A DNA stretch of 64,000 nt from Streptomyces sp. PsTaAH-137. GTDB taxonomy: Bacteria > Actinomycetota > Actinomycetes > Streptomycetales > Streptomycetaceae. The notes beneath the pieces are model-generated. The model was not told the DNA's origin, searched no databases, and was given only the letters and a program-made list of their open reading frames with translations. Positions 8,449-16,384 of the stretch are shown in pieces. Position 1 is the first letter of the stretch. Every line of letters begins with the position of its first letter. A program made the translations under genes and the position numbers. The DNA lies in contig NZ_QLLY01000001.1 in NCBI RefSeq assembly GCF_003259365.1, positions 682,001-746,000 of the forward strand, read 5' to 3'.

Positions 8449-9398
8449 CTCCGCCCCTCGGCGACATCGCCCACATCGGCCACGCCCAGCTGTTCACCCC
8501 GGACCTGGACGCCTCCGTCGCCTTCTTCACCGACTTCCTGGGTCTCACCGTCAACGGGCAGGACGGCGACACCGTCTACCTGCGCACGTTCGACGACTAC
8601 GAGCACCACAGCCTGGTCCTCACCGCCCGCGACCGGCCCGGACTCGGCCGGCTGGCGCTGCGCACCTCCAGTGAGGAGGCCCTGCACCGGCGCGTCCGGG
8701 CGGTCGAGGAGGCGGGCGGCAGCGGCCACTGGGCCGAGGACGAGCCGGGCCTCGGCAAGCTCTACGTCACCACCGACCCCGACGGCCACGAACACGCCCT
8801 GTACTGGGAGAGCGAGCACTACCGGGCACCGGACGAGCTGCAGCCGGCCCTGAAGAACCAGCCGCAGGCCAAGCCCAACCGGGGCGTCGGCGTCCGCCGC
8901 CTGGACCACGTCAACTTCCTCGCCGCCGACGTCCTCGCCAACGCCGAGTTCCAGCAGAACGTCCTCGGTGCCCGCCCCACCGAGCAGATCAGGCTCGACA
9001 CCGGCCGGGTGGCGGCGCGCTGGCTGACGTACACGAACAAGTCCTACGACGTCGTCTACACCGAGGACTGGACCGGCAGCGAGGGCAGGCTGCACCACAT
9101 CGCCTTCGCCGCGGACACCCGCGAGGACATCCTGCGCGCCGCCGACCTGGCCATCGACACCGGCGTCTTCATCGAGACGGGCCCGCACAAGCACGCCATC
9201 CAGCAGACGTTCTTCCTCTACGTCTACGAACCCGGCGGCAACCGTATCGAGCTCTGCAACCCGCTCACCCGGCTCGTGCTCGCCCCCGACTGGCCGCTCA
9301 TCACCTGGACCGAGGCCGAGCGCGCCAAGGGCCAGGCGTGGGGCTTGAAGACCATCCAGTCGTTCCACACCCACGGCACCCCGCCGGTCCAGGGCTGA
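8445..9398 (+). CDS. VOC extradiol ring-cleavage dioxygenase (catechol 2,3-dioxygenase-like)
   Basis: A 317-residue type I extradiol dioxygenase with two VOC half-domains. The C-terminal, catalytic half has all three Fe(II) ligands: His155 in 'RLDHVNF', His217 or His218 in 'RLHHIAF', and Glu269 in 'GGNRIEL'. The second-shell motif 'HKHAIQQTFFLYVYEPGG' is also there. These positions are within a few residues of catechol 2,3-dioxygenase XylE. The ATG overlaps the tautomerase stop and has a perfect AGGAGGT site. Known gallate dioxygenases feeding 4-oxalomesaconate are LigAB-type and unrelated to this fold, so its substrate (gallate, protocatechuate or another polyhydroxybenzoate) is an open question. 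Confidence 0.9.
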   Translation: MTPPLGDIAHIGHAQLFTPDLDASVAFFTDFLGLTVNGQDGDTVYLRTFDDYEHHSLVLTARDRPGLGRLALRTSSEEALHRRVRAVEEAGGSGHWAEDEPGLGKLYVTTDPDGHEHALYWESEHYRAPDELQPALKNQPQAKPNRGVGVRRLDHVNFLAADVLANAEFQQNVLGARPTEQIRLDTGRVAARWLTYTNKSYDVVYTEDWTGSEGRLHHIAFAADTREDILRAADLAIDTGVFIETGPHKHAIQQTFFLYVYEPGGNRIELCNPLTRLVLAPDWPLITWTEAERAKGQAWGLKTIQSFHTHGTPPVQG

Positions 9399-9458
9399 CC
9401 TGCGCCTTCCGGCCCCGGGGAGCGCCACGTTCCACCGGGGCCGAAATGTTTCCTGGGA

Positions 9459-9503
9459 TTGTCAACAAAAGTGTTGACGAGAGGGCCGGGACTTCTTAGC
9501 GTC
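9459..9503 (+). promoter_or_regulatory. GntR-box promoter of the aromatic-acid transporter
   Basis: TTGTCAACAA (9459-9468) is a near-perfect FCD-GntR half-dyad. GTCAAC (9461-9466) and GTTGAC (9473-9478) are perfect inverted arms. The block AACAAAA-NN-GTTGAC (9464-9478) and the following TTAGCGTC (9496-9503) repeat the arrangement at 5117-5157. The TTGACG at 9474 can serve as -35. Shared control of transporter and ring-cleavage operon is therefore likely. Confidence 0.62.
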
Positions 9504-9618
9504 TACGCCACTCCCCCCATCCGGTCGCGTGAGCCGCACGCCGCACCGTCCCCACCCACCGCCTTTTGCAGCCAGGGACCAGGATCCCCACCCGCGTCCC
9601 GCACGAGAGGAAACAACG

Positions 9619-10935
9619 ATGTCCTCCTCCGCCACCACGTCACTCGCCGAGGCGAGCGGCACCGCGGCGCACAGAAGCCGTAACGCCGTCATCGCCCTGT
9701 GCTGGGCGCTCGTCCTGCTCGACGGCATCGACACCTTCATCTACGGCTCGGTGCTGCCCAGCATGCTCGGGGAGAAGACCCTCGGCCTGACCGCCGCCAC
9801 CGCGGGCAGCATCGGCAGCTGGTCCAACTTCGGCATGCTGCTCGGCACGATCCTGTCCGGCATGGCGTCCAACTGGATCGGCCGCCGCGTCGTGGTCCTC
9901 ACCAGCGTGTGCGTCTTCACCGTCGCCACCCTGGGCACCGGATGGTCGCAGAGCGCCGGCATGTTCGGCGCCTTCCGGTTCGTGTGCGGGTTCGGCCTCG
10001 GCGCACTGCTGCCGATCGCGATCTCGTACGGCATGGAGTTCACCAGCAAGGGCCGCCGCGCCCTCGCCACCGGCGTCATCATGACCGCGCACCAGACCGG
10101 CGGCGCCGTGGCCCCGCTGATCGCGCTGTGGCTGGTCGACGACTTCGGCTGGCGCTCGGCGTTCCTCGCCTCCGCGGTCCCGGCACTGATCCTGCTCCCG
10201 GTCGCCTACAAGCTGCTCCCCGAGTCGCCGACCAACCTGCTGACCCGCGGCCGCCGCACCGACGCCGAGCAGCTCGCCGCCTCCTTCGGCACCGAACTGC
10301 CCGAGCCCAAGACGACCCGCACCGGCGCGACCGACAAGCTCGACGCCCTGAAGAACCTCTTCCGCGGCGGCCAGTGGTCCACCACCCTGTGCTTCTGGCT
10401 CACGTCGTTCGCGGGCCTGCTCCTCGTCTACGGGGTCGGCCAGTGGCTGCCGAAGATCATGGTCGATCTCGGCTACGACACCGGCGACTCGCTCCTGTTC
10501 TCCACGTTCCTCAACGTCGGCGGCATCTGCGGCATGCTCATCGCCGGCCGCACGGCCGACCGGATCGGCCCGCGCAAGGTCGTCATCGCCTGGTTCGTCC
10601 TCACGGCGGTCTTCGTCTACCTCATGGGCGTCGAGATGGCGGTCGGCGTCCTGTACGTGGTCGTCTTCTTCGCCGGCCTCCTGCTCTTCTCCGGCCAGAC
10701 GATGGTGTACGCGACGGTCGGCACCCACCACAACGACGAGGACCGCCCCACCGCGCTCGGCTGGGTCTCCGGCATGGGCCGCTTCGGCGCCATCTTCGGC
10801 CCGTGGATCGGCGGCGCGCTGATCTCGGCGGGCAACGCCGACCTGGGCTTCACGATGTACGCCTGCGCGGCCCTGTTCGGCGCCGTGATGATGGCGCTCG
10901 CCGCGCTCACCATCAAGGCACGCGCGAAGGCCTGA
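9619..10935 (+). CDS. MFS transporter, aromatic acid:H+ symporter type
   Basis: 438 residues with 12 predicted membrane spans. The loop 2-3 signature is 'MASNWIGRRVVVLTS', and 'DGIDTFIYGSVLPSML' in helix 1 (Asp in the membrane) is typical of the AAHS family (PcaK, GalT, BenK). A second half-motif 'GRTADRIGPRKVVIAWF' follows the central loop. It would import an aromatic acid such as gallate or protocatechuate. I start at the ATG at 9619 (GAGAGG site); the in-frame upstream Met at 9529 precedes a Pro/His-rich stretch that is not conserved. The gene has its own promoter with the GntR box. Confidence 0.87.
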   Translation: MSSSATTSLAEASGTAAHRSRNAVIALCWALVLLDGIDTFIYGSVLPSMLGEKTLGLTAATAGSIGSWSNFGMLLGTILSGMASNWIGRRVVVLTSVCVFTVATLGTGWSQSAGMFGAFRFVCGFGLGALLPIAISYGMEFTSKGRRALATGVIMTAHQTGGAVAPLIALWLVDDFGWRSAFLASAVPALILLPVAYKLLPESPTNLLTRGRRTDAEQLAASFGTELPEPKTTRTGATDKLDALKNLFRGGQWSTTLCFWLTSFAGLLLVYGVGQWLPKIMVDLGYDTGDSLLFSTFLNVGGICGMLIAGRTADRIGPRKVVIAWFVLTAVFVYLMGVEMAVGVLYVVVFFAGLLLFSGQTMVYATVGTHHNDEDRPTALGWVSGMGRFGAIFGPWIGGALISAGNADLGFTMYACAALFGAVMMALAALTIKARAKA

Positions 10936-10944
10936 CGGCGCACC

Positions 10945-10980
10945 GGTGCCGGGCGCCCCTCGACGGGAGCGCCCGGCACC
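10945..10980. terminator. hairpin terminator between convergent transporter genes
   Basis: A perfect 12-bp stem, GGTGCCGGGCGC (10945-10956) with GCGCCCGGCACC (10969-10980), and a 12-nt loop. It lies between the convergent ends of the aromatic transporter and the DHA2 exporter, so it can stop transcription from both sides. There is no T-tract, as is usual in Streptomyces. Confidence 0.8.
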
Positions 10981-10985
10981 GCCTG

Positions 10986-12587
10986 TCAGTGCCCGTGCTG
11001 CGGGACGCCCCGCCCGCGCAGCACGACGGCCGACGCCACCGCGCCGAGCGCGCACAGCAGCCCGGTGACGAGCGCGGCGGTGTGCACCCCGTTCATGAAC
11101 GCCTGCGAACTGCCCTCCACGACGGCGGACTTGAGCCCGCCGGGCATCGACCCGGAGACCGGCGCGACGCCCATCGACACCGCGTCCCTCGCCTCCGCCA
11201 ACGGCCCGGCGGCCTGCTCCGGCACCCCGGCCGAGACCAGTTCACCGTGGAGCGTGGCTCCGACCCGGCCGCTGATCAGGGAGACCAGGACGGAGGTGCC
11301 GAGCGCTCCGCCCACCTGGAGCGCGGTCGCCTGGAGTCCGCCGGCCACGCCCGCGTCCTCGACCGGCGCGCTTCCGACGATCGCCGCCGACGACGCCGAC
11401 ATCACCATGCCGACACCCAGGCCGAGCGCCACGAACGGCGGCCACAGCGCCCCGTACCCGGACTCCGCGCTCCAGGTCAGCATCAGGAACGACGCGGCGC
11501 CCTGCAACACCATGCCGAGCGGCATCGTCAGCCGCGGCCCGAACCGGTCGGTCAGCGCGGCCCCGAGCGGCGAGGCCACGACCGAGGCGAGGCTCAGCGG
11601 CAGCGTCCGCACACCGGCCTCGACCGGCGAGAACCCGCGCACGTTCTGCAGGTACAGCATCACGAAGAAGATCCCGCCGAGCAGCACGAAGAAGTTCAGC
11701 GCGGTGATGACGGTGCCGACGGTCAGGGCCGGGCTGCGGAACAGCCGCATCGGCAGCAGCGCGTGCGGGGTGCGCGCCTCGAACAGGCCGAACGCGACGA
11801 GCAGCACGAGGCCCGCGAGGATCGCCCCGACGGCCCCGGCCGACCCCCAGCCCCAGCTCTCGCCCTTGACCACGCCGAACACCACGACCAGCATGCCGAG
11901 CGCCAGCAGGACCACACCCACGACGTCGAACTTCTGGCCTGCTGCGGCCGTGTTCCTGCTCTGCGGCAGCACGAACGCGCTGACGGCGAGGGCGAGCACG
12001 CCGACCGGCGCGTTGATGTAGAAGACCGACTCCCAGTTGACGTGCTCGACGAGCAGACCGCCGACGATCGGGCCGAGCGCCGTCGACACCGACGACACCA
12101 TGGCCCAGATGCCGACCGCCATGCCGAACCTGCGCGGCGGGAAGACGGCCCGCAGCAGCCCCAGGGTGTTCGGCATCAGCAGGGCCCCGAAGAAGCCCTG
12201 CGCGGCGCGGAACGCGATGACCAGCTCGATCGACCCGGACAGGCCGATGGCCACCGAGGCAAGGGTGAACCCGGCGACACCGACCAGATACACGGTCCGC
12301 CGCCCGAACCGGTCGCCCAGCTTCCCGCCGAGGATCAGTGCGGCGGCGAGCGCCAGCAGATAGGAGTTGGTGACCCACTGGAGCCCGGCGGTCGAGGCGT
12401 GGAGGTCGCGGCCGATCTCCGGGTTGGCGATGGAGACCACCGACCCGTCGAGGCCGACCATGAACAGGCCGAACGCGACGGCGATCAGCGTCAGCCAGGG
12501 ATTGGCGCGCCGCCCGGCGGGCGCCGGAGCCGGCTGCGCGGGGGCGAGCTGGACTGCGGACGACGGGGCTACCGACGAAGGGGGCAT
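10986..12587 (-). CDS. MFS drug exporter, DHA2 (EmrB/QacA) family
   Basis: 533 residues with 14 predicted membrane spans. The N-terminal cytoplasmic tail is Ala/Pro-rich. Helix 1 has 'FGLFMVGLDGSVVSIANPEI' (the DHA2 helix-1 motif with membrane Asp), then 'LQWVTNSYLLALAA', 'GKLGDRFGRRTVYLVG' (motif A) and 'ALGPIVGGLL' (motif C, drug antiporters). It should pump out a hydrophobic compound in exchange for protons. It lies 105 bp downstream of a MarR regulator on the same strand, the usual regulator-exporter pair. Confidence 0.9.
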   Translation of the reverse strand: MPPSSVAPSSAVQLAPAQPAPAPAGRRANPWLTLIAVAFGLFMVGLDGSVVSIANPEIGRDLHASTAGLQWVTNSYLLALAAALILGGKLGDRFGRRTVYLVGVAGFTLASVAIGLSGSIELVIAFRAAQGFFGALLMPNTLGLLRAVFPPRRFGMAVGIWAMVSSVSTALGPIVGGLLVEHVNWESVFYINAPVGVLALAVSAFVLPQSRNTAAAGQKFDVVGVVLLALGMLVVVFGVVKGESWGWGSAGAVGAILAGLVLLVAFGLFEARTPHALLPMRLFRSPALTVGTVITALNFFVLLGGIFFVMLYLQNVRGFSPVEAGVRTLPLSLASVVASPLGAALTDRFGPRLTMPLGMVLQGAASFLMLTWSAESGYGALWPPFVALGLGVGMVMSASSAAIVGSAPVEDAGVAGGLQATALQVGGALGTSVLVSLISGRVGATLHGELVSAGVPEQAAGPLAEARDAVSMGVAPVSGSMPGGLKSAVVEGSSQAFMNGVHTAALVTGLLCALGAVASAVVLRGRGVPQHGH

Positions 12588-12637
12588 ACGACTGCCTTGT
12601 CTGATACGGAGGTTGAGCGTGCCGGGGCACGAAAGAG

Positions 12638-12663
12638 CCCTGCCCCGGACGGCCGGGACAGGG
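12638..12663 (-). terminator. hairpin between marR and exporter genes
   Basis: Arms CCCTGCCCCGG (12638-12648) and CCGGGACAGGG (12653-12663) pair with one mismatch across a 4-nt loop, just after the marR stop on the transcribed (minus) strand. It could be an attenuator that lowers exporter expression relative to the regulator. Confidence 0.45.
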
Positions 12664-12692
12664 TGGGATGCGGCAGGACGGGGAGGGCTGGG

Positions 12693-13166
12693 TCAGTCCT
12701 CGGTCGGCCGCAGATGGGTGTCGAGCGCGTTGAGCGCGCCCAGCGCGGAGCCGAGCGCGTCCAGCTCGCCGCCCGTCAGATGCCGCAGCGCCGCCGACAG
12801 GTGACGGCGCGCGATGCCCTCCGCCTCCGCGATGCGCTCGCGCGCCACCGCGGTGGTGTGCAGATGGGCCACCCGCTTGTCCGCGGCGTCGCCGCGCCGC
12901 TCCAGCAGTCCCTCACGGGTGAGCTGGGAGACGAGGGCGCTGACATTGTTCGCCTGCATCAGCAGGGACCGCGCCGCCTCGCGCACGGTGACACCCTCCT
13001 GGTCCGCCACGAGACGGAGCAGGGTGATCTGGGCCTCGGGCAGCCGGTCGTGCGGGAAGTCCCCGAGGATCCGCCGGTCGAGCGTCCGGTGCAGCGTCGG
13101 CAGGCACGCCGCGAGCGCGGAGGCGACGCGGTCGATGTCCTGGCGGGCGGCGGCGGCAGCGGGCAT
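12693..13166 (-). CDS. MarR family regulator of the DHA2 exporter
   Basis: 157 residues. The winged helix is 'ITLLRLVADQEGVTVREAARSLLMQANNVSALVSQLTREGLLERR', with the wing 'DAADKRVAHLHTTAVARERI', flanked by dimerisation helices. It is upstream of the exporter in the same direction and probably represses both. The transcript is probably leaderless: a -10 box TATCTT ends 7 nt before the ATG. Three ATAGGT repeats at exactly 14-bp steps cover the promoter and are the likely operator. Confidence 0.87.
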   Translation of the reverse strand: MPAAAAARQDIDRVASALAACLPTLHRTLDRRILGDFPHDRLPEAQITLLRLVADQEGVTVREAARSLLMQANNVSALVSQLTREGLLERRGDAADKRVAHLHTTAVARERIAEAEGIARRHLSAALRHLTGGELDALGSALGALNALDTHLRPTED

Positions 13167-13489
13167 GCCGCCGAAGATAGGTCTACGGAGATAGGTATGT
13201 CAACATAGGTAAAACGTCGGGGTCGCGACGGCCAGGACATCAGGGTCGCGCTCCACCGTGGGGTTTACGCCGATGGGACCCGACTCCTCCCCGGGTATGA
13301 CACCGCCCGCGGGCGCCTACCGCGTCCGTGGGCGCGGACTGTGGCTCAGAGGCTGACCCCTCGGCCCGCGCGGGCCGCGAGGATGGACACAGATCCTGCC
13401 GACCCCTCTGACGTGCAACGACGCACCACCGGGCGTGGTCGCACCTGCCTGAGAGACCTCTCACGACCCCGACGGGAGCCCCCTTCGCC
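13167..13489. other. intergenic region between marR and the MMPL gene
   Basis: 323 bp. The left 45 bp hold the marR promoter/operator (13174-13210). The remainder up to the MMPL GTG at 13490 is G/C-rich; I see no clear promoter, small gene or strong hairpin in it apart from an ordinary GGGAG ribosome-binding site. Confidence 0.6.
13174..13210 (-). promoter_or_regulatory. leaderless marR promoter with ATAGGT repeats
   Basis: On the minus strand TTGACA (13203-13198) and TATCTT (13179-13174) form -35 and -10 boxes with an 18-bp spacer, ending 7 nt before the marR ATG. ATAGGT occurs at 13177, 13191 and 13205, i.e. at exact 14-bp intervals, covering -10, spacer and -35. This looks like an autoregulatory operator. 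Confidence 0.65.
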
Positions 13490-15697
13490 GTGGCTACGTT
13501 CCTGTACAAACTCGGCCGGCTGTCCTTCAGGCGCCGCCGCTACGTCGCACTGCTGTGGGTGCTGCTGCTCGGCGGAATCGGCTTCGCGTCGTCGGCCGCG
13601 CCCGCCCCGCCCGCGGACTCCTTCTCCATGCCGGGCACCGAGTCGCAGAAGGCCTTCGACCTCCTCGACGAGAAGTTCCCCGCGGCCAACTCCGAGGGGG
13701 CGACCGCCCGCGTCGTCATCCGCGCGCCCGGCGGCGAGAAGCTGACCGATCCCGCGGCCAAGGCTGATGTGCGCACGATGGTGACGCAGCTCGGCGACGG
13801 ACCCCAGGTGGCCTCGGTCGCCGACCCGTACAAGGCGAACGCCGTCAGCAAGGACGGCTCCACCGCCTACGCCTCCGTCACCTACAAGGTCGCCGGCACC
13901 GAGCTGACCGACAAGGCGCACGAGGCCCTGACCAAGGCCATCGACGACGCGCGCGCCGACGGCTTCACCGTCGAGGCGGGCGGCGACGCCGTCGAGGCCG
14001 ACCAGGACATGGGCGGCAGCGCCGAGATGATCGGCATCGCGATCTCCGCGGTCGTCCTGATCCTCACCTTCGGCTCGCTGGTCGCCGCGGGCATGCCGCT
14101 GCTGACCGCGATCATCGGCGTCGGCATCGGCGTCTCCGGCATTGCCGCGCTCGGCAGCGTCCTGAACCTCTCCGGCACCACGTCCACCCTGGCCTCGATG
14201 ATCGGCCTCGCCGTCGGTATCGACTACGCGCTCTTCATCGTCTCCCGCTACCGCGCCGAGATAGCAGAGGGCCGTGAGGGCGAGGAGGCGGCGGGACGTG
14301 CCGTCGGCACCGCGGGCTCCGCGGTCGTCTTCGCGGGCCTGACCGTCGTCGTCGCCCTGAGCGGCCTGTCGGTCGTCAACATCCCGATGCTCACCAAGAT
14401 GGGCCTGGCCGCCGCCGCGACCGTCGCCATCGCCGTGCTCATCGCCCTCACCATGATCCCGGCGCTGCTCGGTTTCGCCGGCAAGAAGGTGCTGCGCCGC
14501 AAGGACCGCAAGGCGACGGGCCCGGTCGCCGAGTCCGGCAAGCCCAACCTCGGCACCCGCTGGTCCCGCTTCGTGCTCCGCCGCCCGCTCGGCGTGCTCC
14601 TCGTCGGCGTCCTCGGTCTCGGCGCGATCGCCGTTCCGGCGGCCAGCCTCGAACTGGGTCTGCCCGACGACGGTTCGTCCGCGCCGGACAGCACCCAGCG
14701 CAAGGCCTACGACATGCTGTCCGAGTCCTTCGGCGCGGGCTTCAACGGCACGCTGATGGTGACCGTCGACGGCAAGGGCGCCGCCGGTGCGGCGAAGCAG
14801 GTCGGCGCCGACCTCGCCAAGGTCGACGGCGTCGTGGCGGTCACCCCGGCCCAGGTCAACCCGGCCGGTGACACCGCGATCATCACGGTCGTCCCCAAGA
14901 CGGGCCCGAGCGACCACAAGACCGAGGAACTGGTCCGCGAGATCCGCTCGGACGCCACGGACTGGCAGGCGCAGACCGGCGCCGAGATCCTGGTCACCGG
15001 CGCGACGGCCATGACGATCGACTTCTCGCAGACGCTGGACGACGCGCTGGTCCCGTACCTCCTGCTGGTGGTCGGTCTCGCCTTCCTCCTGCTGATGCTG
15101 GTCTTCCGCTCGATCCTCGTCCCGCTCAAGGCCGCCCTCGGCTTCCTGCTCTCCGTCGCGGCGGCGCTCGGCGCCGTGGTCGCGGTCTTCCAGTGGGGCT
15201 GGCTCGCCGACCTCTTCGGGGTGGAACAGCCCGGCCCGATCATGTCGATGATGCCGATCTTCCTGATCGGCGTGGTCTTCGGACTCGCCATGGACTACGA
15301 GGTGTTCCTCGTGACCCGGATGCGCGAGGCCTACGTCCACGGAGCGCGGCCCGGCGAGGCCATCGTGACCGGGTTCCGGCACGGCGGACGGGTCGTCGGG
15401 GCCGCCGCCGTCATCATGATCAGCGTCTTCTCCGGCTTCATCATGGAGAACAACAGCATGATCAAGATGATGGGCTTCGGCCTCGCCATCGCCGTCCTCT
15501 TCGACGCGTTCGTGGTCCGCATGGCGATCGTGCCCGCGGTCATGGCGCTGCTCGGCAAGTCGGCCTGGTGGCTGCCCCGCTGGCTCGACAAGGCGCTGCC
15601 CAACGTCGACGTGGAGGGCGAGAAGCTGCAGAAGACCCTGACCGCCGAGAAGCCGTCGGCGCAGGAGGACCGCGAGCTGGAGCCCGCCCAGGGCTGA
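13490..15697 (+). CDS. MMPL family RND-type transporter
   Basis: 735 residues with the two-repeat MMPL architecture: one membrane helix (about 15-33), a large extracytoplasmic domain, then five helices ('MIGIAISAVVLILTFGSLVAAG', 'MIGLAVGIDYALFIVSRYRAEI' with the membrane Asp-Tyr pair), and the same again in the second half ('FLIGVVFGLAMDYEVFLVTRMREAY'). The GxDYxxF motif, present twice, carries the proton-relay Asp-Tyr. Such proteins move lipids, lipoglycans or hydrophobic metabolites outward. The start is the GTG at 13490. It is divergent from the MarR/exporter pair and convergent with a TetR regulator. The cargo is unknown. Confidence 0.9.
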   Translation: MATFLYKLGRLSFRRRRYVALLWVLLLGGIGFASSAAPAPPADSFSMPGTESQKAFDLLDEKFPAANSEGATARVVIRAPGGEKLTDPAAKADVRTMVTQLGDGPQVASVADPYKANAVSKDGSTAYASVTYKVAGTELTDKAHEALTKAIDDARADGFTVEAGGDAVEADQDMGGSAEMIGIAISAVVLILTFGSLVAAGMPLLTAIIGVGIGVSGIAALGSVLNLSGTTSTLASMIGLAVGIDYALFIVSRYRAEIAEGREGEEAAGRAVGTAGSAVVFAGLTVVVALSGLSVVNIPMLTKMGLAAAATVAIAVLIALTMIPALLGFAGKKVLRRKDRKATGPVAESGKPNLGTRWSRFVLRRPLGVLLVGVLGLGAIAVPAASLELGLPDDGSSAPDSTQRKAYDMLSESFGAGFNGTLMVTVDGKGAAGAAKQVGADLAKVDGVVAVTPAQVNPAGDTAIITVVPKTGPSDHKTEELVREIRSDATDWQAQTGAEILVTGATAMTIDFSQTLDDALVPYLLLVVGLAFLLLMLVFRSILVPLKAALGFLLSVAAALGAVVAVFQWGWLADLFGVEQPGPIMSMMPIFLIGVVFGLAMDYEVFLVTRMREAYVHGARPGEAIVTGFRHGGRVVGAAAVIMISVFSGFIMENNSMIKMMGFGLAIAVLFDAFVVRMAIVPAVMALLGKSAWWLPRWLDKALPNVDVEGEKLQKTLTAEKPSAQEDRELEPAQG

Positions 15698-15716
15698 TCC
15701 CCGCACCACCGCTCGT

Positions 15717-16346
15717 TCAGGGCCCGCTCCGACTCGTCGGGGCGGGCCCGTCGGTCTGTCCGGCGAGCGCTCCGCCCACGACCGACTCCACGATCTTCCG
15801 GACCTCCGCGCGCCCGGGCGGGCCGTCGTCGCGGCCCGCGAAGAGGAGATGGCCGGTGCCGACCAGGGTGAGGGCGAGCGTGTCGACGTCGGTGGCGGGC
15901 GCGATCCGGCCCGCCGTGCGCTCGGCGCCCAGATAGGCGATCAGCGCCTGCGTGGCCTGCGCGAGCACCGTGACACCGGGGCGGCCCGCCGCCCGCAGCC
16001 GGGCGCGCAGGCCGTCGCGGAAGGTGATCAGGGTGACCAGCGCCAGCGCGACCGGGGTGAAGAGAGCGGTCAGCGCGTCGGTGAGATGGCCGACGACGGA
16101 ACCGGTGCCCGCCGACCCGGCCAGCGTCGCGCCCCGCGCGTCGATCCCGCCGACCCGGTCGAGGATCAGCTCGCACAGGAACGCGTCGAAGTCCGCGAAG
16201 TGCCGGTGCAGCACCCCCTTGGCGCAGCCCGCCTCGTCGGTGACGGCCCGGCTGGTGAGCGCGGCGGCGCCGTCCCGCAGCAGCACGCGCTCGGCCGCGT
16301 CGAACAACTGCGCGCGCACATCGCGGATGGCCACCCCGGTCGGCAC
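15717..16346 (-). CDS. TetR family regulator
   Basis: 209 residues. The N-terminal TetR helix-turn-helix is 'VRAQLFDAAERVLLRDGAAALTSRAVTDEAGCAKGVLHRHFADFDAFLCEL', followed by a helical ligand-binding domain. I start at the GTG at 16346, which has an AAGGGGG ribosome-binding site; a longer reading from the GTG at 16400 would place coding sequence inside the operator palindrome. It is divergent from the methyltransferase, with three 16-bp palindromes between them, so it probably represses that gene and itself. The 3' end overlaps a terminator hairpin shared with the convergent MMPL gene. Confidence 0.86.
   Translation of the reverse strand: MPTGVAIRDVRAQLFDAAERVLLRDGAAALTSRAVTDEAGCAKGVLHRHFADFDAFLCELILDRVGGIDARGATLAGSAGTGSVVGHLTDALTALFTPVALALVTLITFRDGLRARLRAAGRPGVTVLAQATQALIAYLGAERTAGRIAPATDVDTLALTLVGTGHLLFAGRDDGPPGRAEVRKIVESVVGGALAGQTDGPAPTSRSGP
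15720..15749. terminator. bidirectional terminator between MMPL and tetR genes
   Basis: GGGCCCGC-T-CCGAC pairs with GTCGG-G-GCGGGCCC (15720-15749), a 14-position stem with one mismatch. It lies inside the last codons of the tetR gene and 23 bp after the MMPL stop. Confidence 0.65.
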
Positions 16347-16384
16347 CTGCGTCCCCCTTCGTCGGATGGGCCCACCGTGGACAA

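Noticed and set aside
9699..13208. Open frame of 1169 codons on the plus strand spanning the MFS, exporter and MarR genes
   Set aside because: It is an out-of-phase or antisense reading of well-supported genes, very rich in Arg, His and Pro, as happens in high-GC DNA. No domain is recognisable.
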